From Terrimicrobiaceae bacterium (lineage in GTDB: Bacteria; Verrucomicrobiota; Verrucomicrobiia; Chthoniobacterales; Terrimicrobiaceae), in the NCBI GenBank assembly GCA_018402345.1, contig JAGYIV010000008.1, positions 310,001 through 374,000 on the forward strand: DNA of 64,000 bases. Reading direction: 5' to 3'. Under the pieces are notes generated by a model that saw only the letters and a program-made list of their open reading frames with translations, did no database searches and had not been told where the DNA came from. Within the stretch, counting starts at the first letter, position 1; each line of letters opens with the position of its first letter. A program made the position numbers and the translations under genes. Shown here piece by piece: positions 39,128-46,808 of this stretch.

Positions 39128-40295
39128 GCCCCAATCAGCGGCGGCAGCACCACCGTAAATTCCATTCCGCACGGCTCCCCATTCCGTGCCCTCACCTTGC
39201 CTCCGAGGAGTTCCGCGTTGCGAGCCACCACGGCGAGCCCGAGCCGCACGCCGCGGTCGTGCCGCGGTCCCTTCACCTCGCTCTGCTCGAATTCACCAAA
39301 AAGCGATGGCAACCGCGCGGGCTCGATGCCCGGCCCCTCGTCGCGCACGCACACCTCAAGATTTTCCCCGCGAAGCGAAATCCCCACACGCACCGTGCGC
39401 CCTCCGCCGCCGGAGAATTTGACGGCATTGTGCCCGAGGTTGAGCAGGATTTGCGACAGCCTCAGCGGGTCGGTGCGGAACCTCGCCTCGCCGTCCGGTG
39501 GCCCTTCTATTTCCAGCCTCACACCGTTCGGCGCCGCGATCGGGTGGAGGATTTTGCCGATATCCAAAGCCCAATCGGCAACAAAAAATCCCTCGACCTC
39601 GACTCTCGACTTGCCTGCCTCCTGCGCGGACACCTCCAGAATATTCGTCATGATGAGGTTGAGGTATTCGCCGCCGGATTGGATTTGCCCGAGCAATTCC
39701 GCGAACTCCTGCGGCAACTCCAGCTTCTCGCTTTCGAGGCAGAACACACGGGCCAACGCGATGAGCGAGGTCAGCGGTGTGCGCACCTCATGGCTCATGC
39801 TGGCGAGGAAAAGACTTTTCGCCTTGTCGGCCCGCTCCGCCGCCTCCCGGGCCGCTTGCGCGCCGTGATGTCCTCCATCGAGACAAGCATCTTGTCTCCC
39901 ACCATCGTCGTGCTGGAAATGACATGGATCCATTTCCCCACGGCCCCCATGGCGACAAGCTCCACGGCGTTCAACGCCCGTCCAGTTTCTCGCGCCTTCG
40001 CCGCCACACTCTCCCGCCAGGCGATGTTGCGACGTCGCATCTCAGGGTCGGGATAGAGGCGCTCCGTGGCCTGCGTGACATTCTTCACCTCGTCCGTGCC
40101 GAAGCCGAAGAGGTCGCGCCACTTTTTGTTGTAGAAAGTCACCCTCGCATCCGGCGCAATGGTTCCATCGGCCAACACCGGTTCGGCCACACCCAGCGCC
40201 ATGGGAAGATTCTCAAGGATCCGGAAGAGCGCCTCGGAGTCGCCGAGGGCGTCGAAGGAGGAGGGTTGGGATGGGGGGAGATGGGCTGTCAGCAT
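39124..40295 (-). pseudogene. PAS-domain sensor histidine kinase, interrupted by a one-base frameshift
   Basis: About 389 residues once repaired. The N-terminal PAS domain (LFRILENLPMALGVAEP; VTFYNKKWRDLFGFGTDE) ends with MEDITARK. The frame breaks near 39850-39856; adding one base continues AREAAERADKAKSLFLASMSHEVRTPL, the HisKA phosphoacceptor box. A HATPase domain follows, with LGHNAVKFS (N box), VRDEGPGIEP (G1) and VRLGLAVVARN (G2). No membrane helix or signal peptide, so a soluble sensor. Paired with the LytTR regulator, an unusual partner type for a HisKA kinase. Confidence 0.82.
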
Positions 40296-40370
40296 TGATG
40301 GATCAACAAAACCCTACCGGCCGGTTTTGGGAAAAAGAAAAAACGGATTTCTGAGGTGCCGTCGAAAGCG

Positions 40371-40453
40371 CGATCGGCGCGGCAGTGCCTATCGAAAAGG
40401 AAAGGGACGCCTGGCCCAGTGGTCCCACTTTTGCGGCACAGCCGCCCCCATCC
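40371..40453. repeat. GC-rich dispersed repeat, copy A
   Basis: Read on the minus strand it shares with copy B (41462-41549): GGGGCGGCTG, a CAAAA-TGG block, GTCCCT or ATCCCT, TTTTCGA and CTGCCGCGCCG, in the same order over about 85 bp with many substitutions. The two copies have the same orientation and flank the PEP-CTERM gene. This copy lies immediately after the stop of that gene. Confidence 0.55.
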
Positions 40454-40459
40454 AAACAA

Positions 40460-41290
40460 TCACGCGACCACAGCAACCTTCGCCGATTTCCGGCGCTTCA
40501 GAAACACATACCCGCCGATGCCAGCGACGAGAAGCAGCGAGGCGGCCATTTGGCCGGGCTCGGGAACGCCTGCGGTGTCCGGAACGCCAGGCCCGCCGGT
40601 CTCGCCCGGCCCGAGAGGCGGAGCGACAATCTGCCCGCTGAAGCCGGATTGCACGGTGGCTCCGGAGACGAGATAGCGTTGGAAATTCCAGTTTCCAGAG
40701 TCCGTGAAAACGACGCTCGTCAGGGTTTTTCCGCTGTAGGCCCCGAAGTCGAACCACTGGCGATCCAAGGCATAGGACGAGGCCGGGTTCAAATACACAT
40801 TCCGTGTGGTCGTGTTGTTGATCTGGTTGGTGTAGGTCACGGTCTGGTAGTTGAAATCCCGGATGTCCACATTGCCGACAAGGTTTTTGGTAAACGACGA
40901 ACTGTCGCTGAAATTGAAGGTCAGCGAGGCATAGGAGGAGGGTCCGGGCTGTCCCCACCAAGTATTGATCACGCTGTAGAAGCCGCGCGCATCGGCGACA
41001 TTGGTATTGATCGTGAGGGTCTGGACGCTGCTGCCGGATTGGGTGATGCCGTTGGAAAGGTAGGCACCGTTCCAAACCTGCCCGAACTGATCGTTCTGGG
41101 TGAAAGGCACACCTCCCAGGTAGGTTTGATTGCCGAGGGGAAATCCCGCAATGCTGCCACTCGTGCTCATGCGGTAGTTTCCGTTCAGGTCAAGTTGCGT
41201 GAAGTTCAGGGCGGCGCTGGAGGAATCAATCCCTGCGAGGATTAAAACGAATCCTGCGGCGGTGAGGATGGAAAAAAACGTCTTTTTCAT
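40460..41290 (-). CDS. PEP-CTERM sorting-signal protein
   Basis: 276 residues from ATG 41290: signal peptide (KKTFFSILTAAGFVLILAG), a Ser/Thr/Asn-rich beta-type extracellular domain without recognised enzyme motifs, and a C-terminal sorting signal: VPEPGQMAASLLL, a membrane helix, and a basic end (FLKRRKSAK). Such proteins are processed by an exosortase and released or anchored at the surface, often with exopolysaccharide. No exosortase or further PEP-CTERM gene is in the window. The histidine kinase/LytTR pair lies directly downstream and might relate to its regulation; this is speculative. Confidence 0.85.
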   Translation of the reverse strand: MKKTFFSILTAAGFVLILAGIDSSSAALNFTQLDLNGNYRMSTSGSIAGFPLGNQTYLGGVPFTQNDQFGQVWNGAYLSNGITQSGSSVQTLTINTNVADARGFYSVINTWWGQPGPSSYASLTFNFSDSSSFTKNLVGNVDIRDFNYQTVTYTNQINNTTTRNVYLNPASSYALDRQWFDFGAYSGKTLTSVVFTDSGNWNFQRYLVSGATVQSGFSGQIVAPPLGPGETGGPGVPDTAGVPEPGQMAASLLLVAGIGGYVFLKRRKSAKVAVVA

Positions 41291-41461
41291 TTCTGGAATT
41301 GGGTGGATGAATTGGTTTGGGGCGTGGCGGTTTACCACGTGTGGGTTTGAAATGGTCTGCAATCAAAACCCCGCCAACCGGATTTTCCTAAAACCGGAAC
41401 GAATCGGCCAAAAAAGGAGTGAATCGACCAAAGACCGCTTTGTGGCCGATGGCGCAGAAAT

Positions 41462-41549
41462 CGAACGCGGCGCGGCAGCGCCGTCGAAAACCCAACTGGA
41501 GGGATGACCGCCGTGTCGTCCAATTTTGGGGGCGCAGCCGCCCCTGTCC
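41462..41549. repeat. GC-rich dispersed repeat, copy B
   Basis: Homologous to copy A at 40371-40453, same orientation. On the minus strand: GGGGCGGCTGCGCC, CCAAAATTGGACGACACGG, TCATCCCTCC, TTTTCGACGG, CTGCCGCGCCG. Followed within 30 bp by the inverted repeat at 41580. Confidence 0.55.
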
Positions 41550-41579
41550 CGTTCCGGCAATCGCAAGTGGCCCGTGGAA

Positions 41580-41631
41580 CGGGCGTCCCGCCCGTCGGCA
41601 GTTGGCTTTTCACTCGCAGGCGGGACGCCCG
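41580..41631. repeat. Inverted repeat with 13-bp arms
   Basis: Arms CGGGCGTCCCGCC (41580-41592) and GGCGGGACGCCCG (41619-41631) are perfect inverted repeats around a 26-bp loop; the left arm also contains the smaller palindrome ACGGGC/GCCCGT. The pattern of GGGACGCC/GGCGTCCC blocks is a common dispersed element in this type of genome. No T-tract, so not a standard terminator. Confidence 0.6.
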
Positions 41632-41854
41632 CGCTACGCTCCCGGACGGCGCCTTCGCGCCAAGAAAAAGAGGGGCATGGCCGTCTTTCCGAGGCTTAGG
41701 CTCTAAAATCCTAAGATACCGAGCATGCCCGCTACACCAGTTGGGAGAGCAAGGTATGAAGTGGCACGACCACTGGCGTGGTATGAGCGAAGCAGTTGAT
41801 CGACTCGTGCGGGAGGTCGAGCACGGCTTGGAATGCGAGAGGGCTCCGGTTTGT

Positions 41855-41880
41855 AATCCTGTAAATCCTGTCCTCCTGTC
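41855..41880. repeat. Short periodic ATCCTGTAA repeat
   Basis: Units AATCCTGT, AAATCCTGT and CCTCCTGT in near-tandem, followed by CTAAAA. Distinct in sequence from the CTCTGTG repeat at 12834 but similar in layout (8-9 bp period, three units). It lies about 50 bp from the stop of the adenosine deaminase gene. Confidence 0.55.
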
Positions 41881-41928
41881 TAAAAATCCGTTTTCGGGTT
41901 CAAGCCATTTGCAGCCCCCTCTCTCACA

Positions 41929-42918
41929 TCAACCCATCGAAGCCAGCACTTCAAGGTGCGGCGCCTTCCAAGCGTCCGGAACCAAAGCCACCTCGAACCC
42001 GTTCCGCGCGACCCGCGCGAGGTCTTGCCTCGAAAACCCCATCCCGTCGGCCAACATCCGGTAGTCGTCGCCTAGCGTGTTTCCGAAACTCACCGGATCG
42101 TCAGTGCTCACCGTGCACACGATCCCAGCATCCAGTAGGGCGCGGATCGGATGCGACGACGCGTCGGGAACCACCCCGAGCTTCACATTGCTGACCGGAC
42201 ACATGTCCAATGCCACCCCTTCGCCCCTCAACATCGCAACCACCTCGGGATCCTCCACCGACCGGACGCCATGCTGGATGCGCCTCACCCCAAGTTCCTC
42301 GACGCACCTCCTTACAAACTCCGGGCCTTGAAATTCCCCGGCATGCGCCTTGGTGAATTTGCCCGCCTCACACGCCCGCTTCCAATACGGCGCGGCCCAG
42401 TCCCCCAGTGGCATGTCCTCCGCCCCATGCAGGTCGATCCCGTCAAGTTTTCCCCACAGCAATGCGTCCTCGAGCACGGGGGCCATTTTTTTGGTCCAAC
42501 CATCGTGGTGGATGCCCAGAAAAATCCTCACCTCAAGACCCTCCGGAACCGCCGCGCGGATCGCATCACACACCTCGCGCCCGTCGAGACCCATGAAATC
42601 AATGCAACCGGACGCGAAACTCGTTTCCACATACTTCACATTCGCCGTCACCCGCGATGCGAAGACCGCCTTGGCGCACTCGTGATACCTGTCGGCACTC
42701 TTGAAGTAATCCCCCGCATACCCCAGCAACTCGCCCTCGAAATGCGTAAAATTCCTGAACCGGAACCCGGAATCCCAAGACGCTGGCGGCTGCGCGTATT
42801 TTCCGGGATTCGCCTCGCGGAGCAACTCCCACGGCAAGGCGCCCTCCAGATGCAAATGTGTTTCTGTCTTGGGAAGGCGTTGGACAAACGCAGCAACCGT
42901 GTCGTCACCCGTGCTCAT
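41929..42918 (-). CDS. Adenosine deaminase family protein
   Basis: 329 residues, an amidohydrolase of the adenosine/adenine deaminase group: metal-binding KTETHLHLEGA (HxH), FTKAHAGEFQGP (His and catalytic Glu of HAGE), RIQHGVRS (catalytic His) and VSTDDPVSFG (metal Asp pair). All active-site residues are present. Purine salvage in the cytoplasm; adenine or aminofutalosine as alternative substrates cannot be excluded. Start overlaps the stop of the upstream glycosyltransferase as ATGA. Confidence 0.87.
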   Translation of the reverse strand: MSTGDDTVAAFVQRLPKTETHLHLEGALPWELLREANPGKYAQPPASWDSGFRFRNFTHFEGELLGYAGDYFKSADRYHECAKAVFASRVTANVKYVETSFASGCIDFMGLDGREVCDAIRAAVPEGLEVRIFLGIHHDGWTKKMAPVLEDALLWGKLDGIDLHGAEDMPLGDWAAPYWKRACEAGKFTKAHAGEFQGPEFVRRCVEELGVRRIQHGVRSVEDPEVVAMLRGEGVALDMCPVSNVKLGVVPDASSHPIRALLDAGIVCTVSTDDPVSFGNTLGDDYRMLADGMGFSRQDLARVARNGFEVALVPDAWKAPHLEVLASMG

Positions 42919-44090
42919 GCCAGCGATTCAAACATCTCCATGAATCCACGAACAGCCCCATCAACCGTCGCCTCCGCGCCGGCCTCACGGGCGCTACGGC
43001 AAGCCGCCGCATGCAAACCGGGGTTCTCCATCCACTTGAGAATTGCCGCCGCCAATTCCTTGCCATCACCAGGCGCAACCACCCAGCCAGCTCTGGATTC
43101 GCGGATCACCCGTGCGACCTCGGACTCCTCCGGCCCGACAAAAAGACAGGGCCGTCCAGCGGCGAGGACCCCGTAGAATTTGCTTGGAACCACCAATCCG
43201 CACAGATTCGAGCGCATCGTGACAAGATGTGCTTCCGCCGCCGACAGGCTCTCCGCAAGTGCCTCGCGCGGCTGCGGGGAAAGGAATCGCATGTTACCCA
43301 ACCCCCGCCGCCGGGCTTCATCCTCGACCTGCGCACGCCTCGGTCCCCCGCCAACCATCAAAAATACAACCCTCTGGTCTTGGAGTGTCGCGGCAGCCTC
43401 GAGGATGGTATCGAACTCGTGTGCGAGCCCCATGTTCCCGGAATAGGCCACCACAAAATCCTCCCCGACCCCGAGCGAGGCGCGGAACCTGTTTTGTTCG
43501 GACTCCACGGGAACCACCGGCGGTGACCAATTGGGAATCTCGCGGATTTTTCCATAAACCACCCCGCGCGCCAGAAGCCGAGCGGTCATGCACCGCCCGA
43601 TCGACACCACCGCATCGCTCTGCCGGAGAGCAAGCGAGGAGATGTCGCGCAGCATCCGCGAAAGCGCATTTCCTCGCGGAAGCACCCCGAGTTCCTCAGC
43701 GACCTCCGGATACAAATCCTGCGCCCAGTGGACCACCCGGTTGCGCTTGAAAAAGGAAATCATCGGCCCCACGACCGCCAACATCGGCGGATCGGTCATC
43801 GTGACCACACAATCCGTCCGCCGCAGCAGCAACGCCCGGAGAAGAAGGGACGGAATCATCAAAACATACGCGGCAGCCCGCAGGACTGTGTTTCTCCGCG
43901 AAAACATACCGCCCACTCGAACGACCCGCACCCCGTCGATCCACTCGTCGGAACCACCCCCGTCCCCCATGCACACCACGGTCACATCCAGCCCGCCAGC
44001 GGCCAGACCGGTTGCCAGATCCCGCAGCATGTCACCGGTCGCGCCCGAAGACGGCGGGTAAACGCGGTTGATGAAAAGAACGGACCTCAT
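42915..44090 (-). CDS. Glycosyltransferase family 4 protein
   Basis: 391 residues, GT-B fold, WcaI-like. N-terminal acceptor domain begins SVLFINRVYPPSSGATGDMLRDLATGLA; donor domain has DFVVAYSGNMGLAHEFDTIL, RFLSPQPREALAESLSAAEAHLVTM and GLVVPSKFYGVLAAGRPCLFVGPEESEVARVI, with Pro-Ser-Lys at the loop where the donor sugar binds. Membrane-associated assembly of an exopolysaccharide or glycolipid is likely. 3 bp after the YdcF-like gene, coupled to the deaminase gene. Confidence 0.9.
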   Translation of the reverse strand: MRSVLFINRVYPPSSGATGDMLRDLATGLAAGGLDVTVVCMGDGGGSDEWIDGVRVVRVGGMFSRRNTVLRAAAYVLMIPSLLLRALLLRRTDCVVTMTDPPMLAVVGPMISFFKRNRVVHWAQDLYPEVAEELGVLPRGNALSRMLRDISSLALRQSDAVVSIGRCMTARLLARGVVYGKIREIPNWSPPVVPVESEQNRFRASLGVGEDFVVAYSGNMGLAHEFDTILEAAATLQDQRVVFLMVGGGPRRAQVEDEARRRGLGNMRFLSPQPREALAESLSAAEAHLVTMRSNLCGLVVPSKFYGVLAAGRPCLFVGPEESEVARVIRESRAGWVVAPGDGKELAAAILKWMENPGLHAAACRSAREAGAEATVDGAVRGFMEMFESLA

Positions 44091-44093
44091 GGC

Positions 44094-44696
44094 TCACCCA
44101 TCCCCCACCCAAGGGCTAATCCCGTGTATAACCCAATAATAACCGAGTTTAACGAATTCCTTCGCGGCCCAATTATCCTCCTGCGGCCGTCCCTGCGGGG
44201 TGTCCCACCATCCGATGCGTGAGGTGGAAACGCCGAATTCGACATCGGGAATCCGTTGCTGGAATGTCGCAAGGGCGCGTCTGGCATGGAACGAGGAGGT
44301 GACCAGAAGCACCCTCCGAATGCCAGCCCGCTTGAGCAACGGACGGACAAACGTGGCGTTCTCGAGCGTCGACGAGGACGAGGGCTCGATCAAAATAGCT
44401 TCCGCCGGCACACCCGAGCGGCTCAGGACTCTCCGGTTCGACGCGTTGTCACCCGTGCCAACCACCACCACGTGCGGGGCCACGCCAAGATGATACAGAC
44501 GCGCAGCCTCCACCGGGCGTCCCTGCGGTTCGCCGCCGAGGAGCACGATCGCATCGGCGGTTGCCATGGGCGCCTCGACCACAAGAAATCCCCGCCACAC
44601 CTTGGGAAACCACCACGGAGACGCCAAAAGACCCGCCAGAACCACCAGCGTCATCAGCAAAACCACCCCTCCCGCCGTTTTTCGAACACGTCGCAT
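44094..44696 (-). CDS. YdcF/ElyC/SanA-type (DUF218) membrane protein
   Basis: 200 residues: a membrane helix (VVLLMTLVVLAGLLASP) then a periplasmic DUF218 domain with ADAIVLLGGEPQGRPVEAARLYHLG, PHVVVVGTGD, SSSTLENATFVRPLL and VLLVTSSFHARRALATF. ElyC/SanA relatives affect envelope and enterobacterial-type polysaccharide handling. Start at ATG 44696 (RRVRKTAGG); the frame is open further upstream without likeness. Placed between murI and a glycosyltransferase, consistent with envelope polysaccharide work. Confidence 0.82.
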   Translation of the reverse strand: MRRVRKTAGGVVLLMTLVVLAGLLASPWWFPKVWRGFLVVEAPMATADAIVLLGGEPQGRPVEAARLYHLGVAPHVVVVGTGDNASNRRVLSRSGVPAEAILIEPSSSSTLENATFVRPLLKRAGIRRVLLVTSSFHARRALATFQQRIPDVEFGVSTSRIGWWDTPQGRPQEDNWAAKEFVKLGYYWVIHGISPWVGDG

Positions 44697-44766
44697 TTCA
44701 ATATCACGATGGAACGGCCCCGCCCCACTGCAAGCCGAATCCCGCGCGGACCTGCCTCGGGAAATA

Positions 44767-45600
44767 TCAGACGCCCTGCTTTTCCTCGCTCTGCACCGAG
44801 CGCAGCGCGACATCGCCGATCTCGAGATCGAGCGCGTGTGCCGCGACCCGCAGGAACCCCTCAGTGGCGTCGGTCAACGCGACACTCAACGAACCCAACC
44901 GGCGCGGCGCGGCGGAAAGGTCGGACTCGGCCAACAACAGTTTCACAGCATGGGCGCAATTCTCCGCCGAGTCGACAAGAGTCACTCTGGGGCCTGCCAC
45001 CTCCGCAATCGCCTTCTTGAGCAGAGGATAATGCGTGCATCCCAGAACAAGCGTGTCGATCCCGGCGCCGAGCATGGGGCCTAGATACCGGGCAAGCATC
45101 GTCCGCGTCACCTCGTCGTCGAACATCCCTTCTTCGATCAAGGGCACAAGCAACGGACAGGCGGCGCTCAGCACCTCGATGCCGGGATTGATCCCTTGAA
45201 TCGCATGCTCATAGGCGCCACTTGAGATTGTGGCCCGCGTGCCAACAACACCCACCTTGCCGATGCGCGTGGATTTCGCCGCGGCTTCCGCGCCGGGGGC
45301 GACCACTCCCTGCACCGGGACATTGAAAATCTCCTTCATGCGCGGCACAGCAAGCGCAGAGGCCGTGTTGCACGCCACGACGATCACCTTCGCCCGCTCG
45401 GCGAGCAGCAACCCGCCGATCTCGATGCTGTAGCGCTCGACCGTGCGCCGACTCTTGCCGCCGTAGGGCACCCGCGCAGTGTCCCCGAGGTAAAAGATGT
45501 TCTCGGACGGGAGAAGCCGCTGAAGCGCGGCGACCACCGTCAGTCCGCCAATGCCGGAGTCGAACACCCCGATCGGCTCGTTGGATCGCTCAGTTGCCAT
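44767..45600 (-). CDS. murI: Glutamate racemase
   Basis: Supplies D-glutamate for peptidoglycan. 277 residues: IGVFDSGIGGLTVVAAL (first catalytic Asp-Ser), YLGDTARVPYGGKS, VVACNTASALAVP (first Cys), GVVAPGAEAA, and LVLGCTHYPLL (second Cys). ATG at 45600 chosen; it overlaps the end of the amidase gene by 11 bp. Together with the amidase it forms a cell-wall pair. Confidence 0.97.
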   Translation of the reverse strand: MATERSNEPIGVFDSGIGGLTVVAALQRLLPSENIFYLGDTARVPYGGKSRRTVERYSIEIGGLLLAERAKVIVVACNTASALAVPRMKEIFNVPVQGVVAPGAEAAAKSTRIGKVGVVGTRATISSGAYEHAIQGINPGIEVLSAACPLLVPLIEEGMFDDEVTRTMLARYLGPMLGAGIDTLVLGCTHYPLLKKAIAEVAGPRVTLVDSAENCAHAVKLLLAESDLSAAPRRLGSLSVALTDATEGFLRVAAHALDLEIGDVALRSVQSEEKQGV

Positions 45601-46729
45601 TCGTTTCGATCTCTTTTTTGAAGGTTTCCGAGGCGCGTTGCACGGCTTCATTCAATGTCGTGCTCATCCGGATCGGAGAAAATTCGCGCCGGATGTCCGG
45701 AACGCTGGTCGCATCTGTCGCAGTGGCCACCGCGGATGGGGCAGGCGAGGATGTCGCCGAGCGTCCCGAGATGGCGCTGCTGTAGCGGTTCACACCCTCC
45801 AGAATCGCCTTGGCAAAGGAGTCGCGGAAACTCGAACTCGCGATCAACTGGCTGTCGAGCGGATGGTTCATGAACCCTCCCTCGAGGAGCACTCCGGGAA
45901 TCCTGATGTTCCGGATCACAGCAAACCGCGCCCGTTTGATGCCGCGGTCGTAAAGCCGCATCTTGCGCAGCATCGAGGAGTGGAGGGCCGTCGCGAGGGC
46001 GATATTCTCGGGGTCGCGCGCGTGCCCGGGATGCTGCTTCAAGTCGCTGTAACTGAAATTCTGCTCGTCCATCGAGGGAACCCCGCGTGGCGCAAGAGCG
46101 AACGTCTCGATGCCCGATGCCGTGCCTTTCGAGCTTTTGTTAAAATGGACACTCACAAAAATGGCGTCGGGAAACCGGTTCGCATAGGCCGCCCGCTGCT
46201 CGAGCGGAACAAACACATCGCGCGACCTCGTGAGTCGCACCGTGTATCCCTGCGCCTCGAGCAACCGCTTTGCGCGGAGCACGACATCCAACGCCGCCTC
46301 CTTTTCCATTCCACGCCTGCCCGTGGCCCCGCTGTCATGCCCGCCGTGCCCGGCATCCAGCACCACGGTCCGCACCGGCCCGGCGTTCTTGATCTTTCCG
46401 GGCCGCAAGACGGGCTCGAGGATCTTCGTCACATCCATCGCGGAAATCAGGATCGATCCGCCTTTTTTCACGATTGGAAAACAGAGGATGTATTTGACGT
46501 TGTTGATGAACACCTCGCGGGTGCCGAGCTTGCCGCGAATGCTCCTGCCGGGACTCTCGATCCGGAATTCCTTCTCGCCCTTGACTGGCGTGCCGAGCTT
46601 GTAAAAGCGGGCCACATCCTCGATCGGCACATGCCGCCGGTTACCGTGCATCACGACATTCCACGCGGAGGCGATGCCCTCCAAGGGGATCAGGAGCACA
46701 CACAGGAAAATCAGCGCCGGAAATCGCAC
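45590..46729 (-). CDS. N-acetylmuramoyl-L-alanine amidase
   Basis: 379 residues, exported (LIFLCVLLIPLEGIASA). N-terminal small beta domain (residues 25-105), then an Amidase_3 zinc domain: VVLDAGHGGHDSGA, the Glu of GMEKEAALDVVLRAK, VSVHFNKS and LLEGGFMNHPLD with the second catalytic Glu. A low-complexity Ser/Ala/Thr segment and a helical tail end the protein. Cleaves peptide stems from glycan in daughter cell separation or wall turnover; AmiC/AmiA-like. Confidence 0.92.
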   Translation of the reverse strand: MRFPALIFLCVLLIPLEGIASAWNVVMHGNRRHVPIEDVARFYKLGTPVKGEKEFRIESPGRSIRGKLGTREVFINNVKYILCFPIVKKGGSILISAMDVTKILEPVLRPGKIKNAGPVRTVVLDAGHGGHDSGATGRRGMEKEAALDVVLRAKRLLEAQGYTVRLTRSRDVFVPLEQRAAYANRFPDAIFVSVHFNKSSKGTASGIETFALAPRGVPSMDEQNFSYSDLKQHPGHARDPENIALATALHSSMLRKMRLYDRGIKRARFAVIRNIRIPGVLLEGGFMNHPLDSQLIASSSFRDSFAKAILEGVNRYSSAISGRSATSSPAPSAVATATDATSVPDIRREFSPIRMSTTLNEAVQRASETFKKEIETNGN

Positions 46730-46808
46730 AGCGGGGTAACCTGCTTATGCCCCTGTTGGCGCGCAAGGCGATTTTCCCGGCGATTGCAGGGTCCGGCCAG
46801 AAACTGCT

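Larger units (their letters stand above)
41291..41928. other. Gene-free interval rich in dispersed repeats
   Basis: 638 bp between the PEP-CTERM gene and the adenosine deaminase gene. It holds repeat copy B, the inverted repeat at 41580-41631, a small CTTAGG/CCTAAG hairpin near 41695-41715 and the ATCCTGTAA repeat. Short open frames here are compositionally like repeat translations, not genes. A stretch at 41757-41850 (KWHDHWRGMSEAVDRLV) might be a relic of a coding sequence, but I cannot assign it. Confidence 0.6.

Noticed and set aside
41730-41760. tRNA-like D-arm (CCAGTTGGGAGAGC)
   Set aside because: No anticodon arm, T-arm or acceptor complement follows; resemblance is limited to one short stretch.
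41504-42064. A 186-residue plus-strand frame over the repeat-rich gap
   Set aside because: Its composition is that of translated repeats and it runs antisense into the adenosine deaminase gene.
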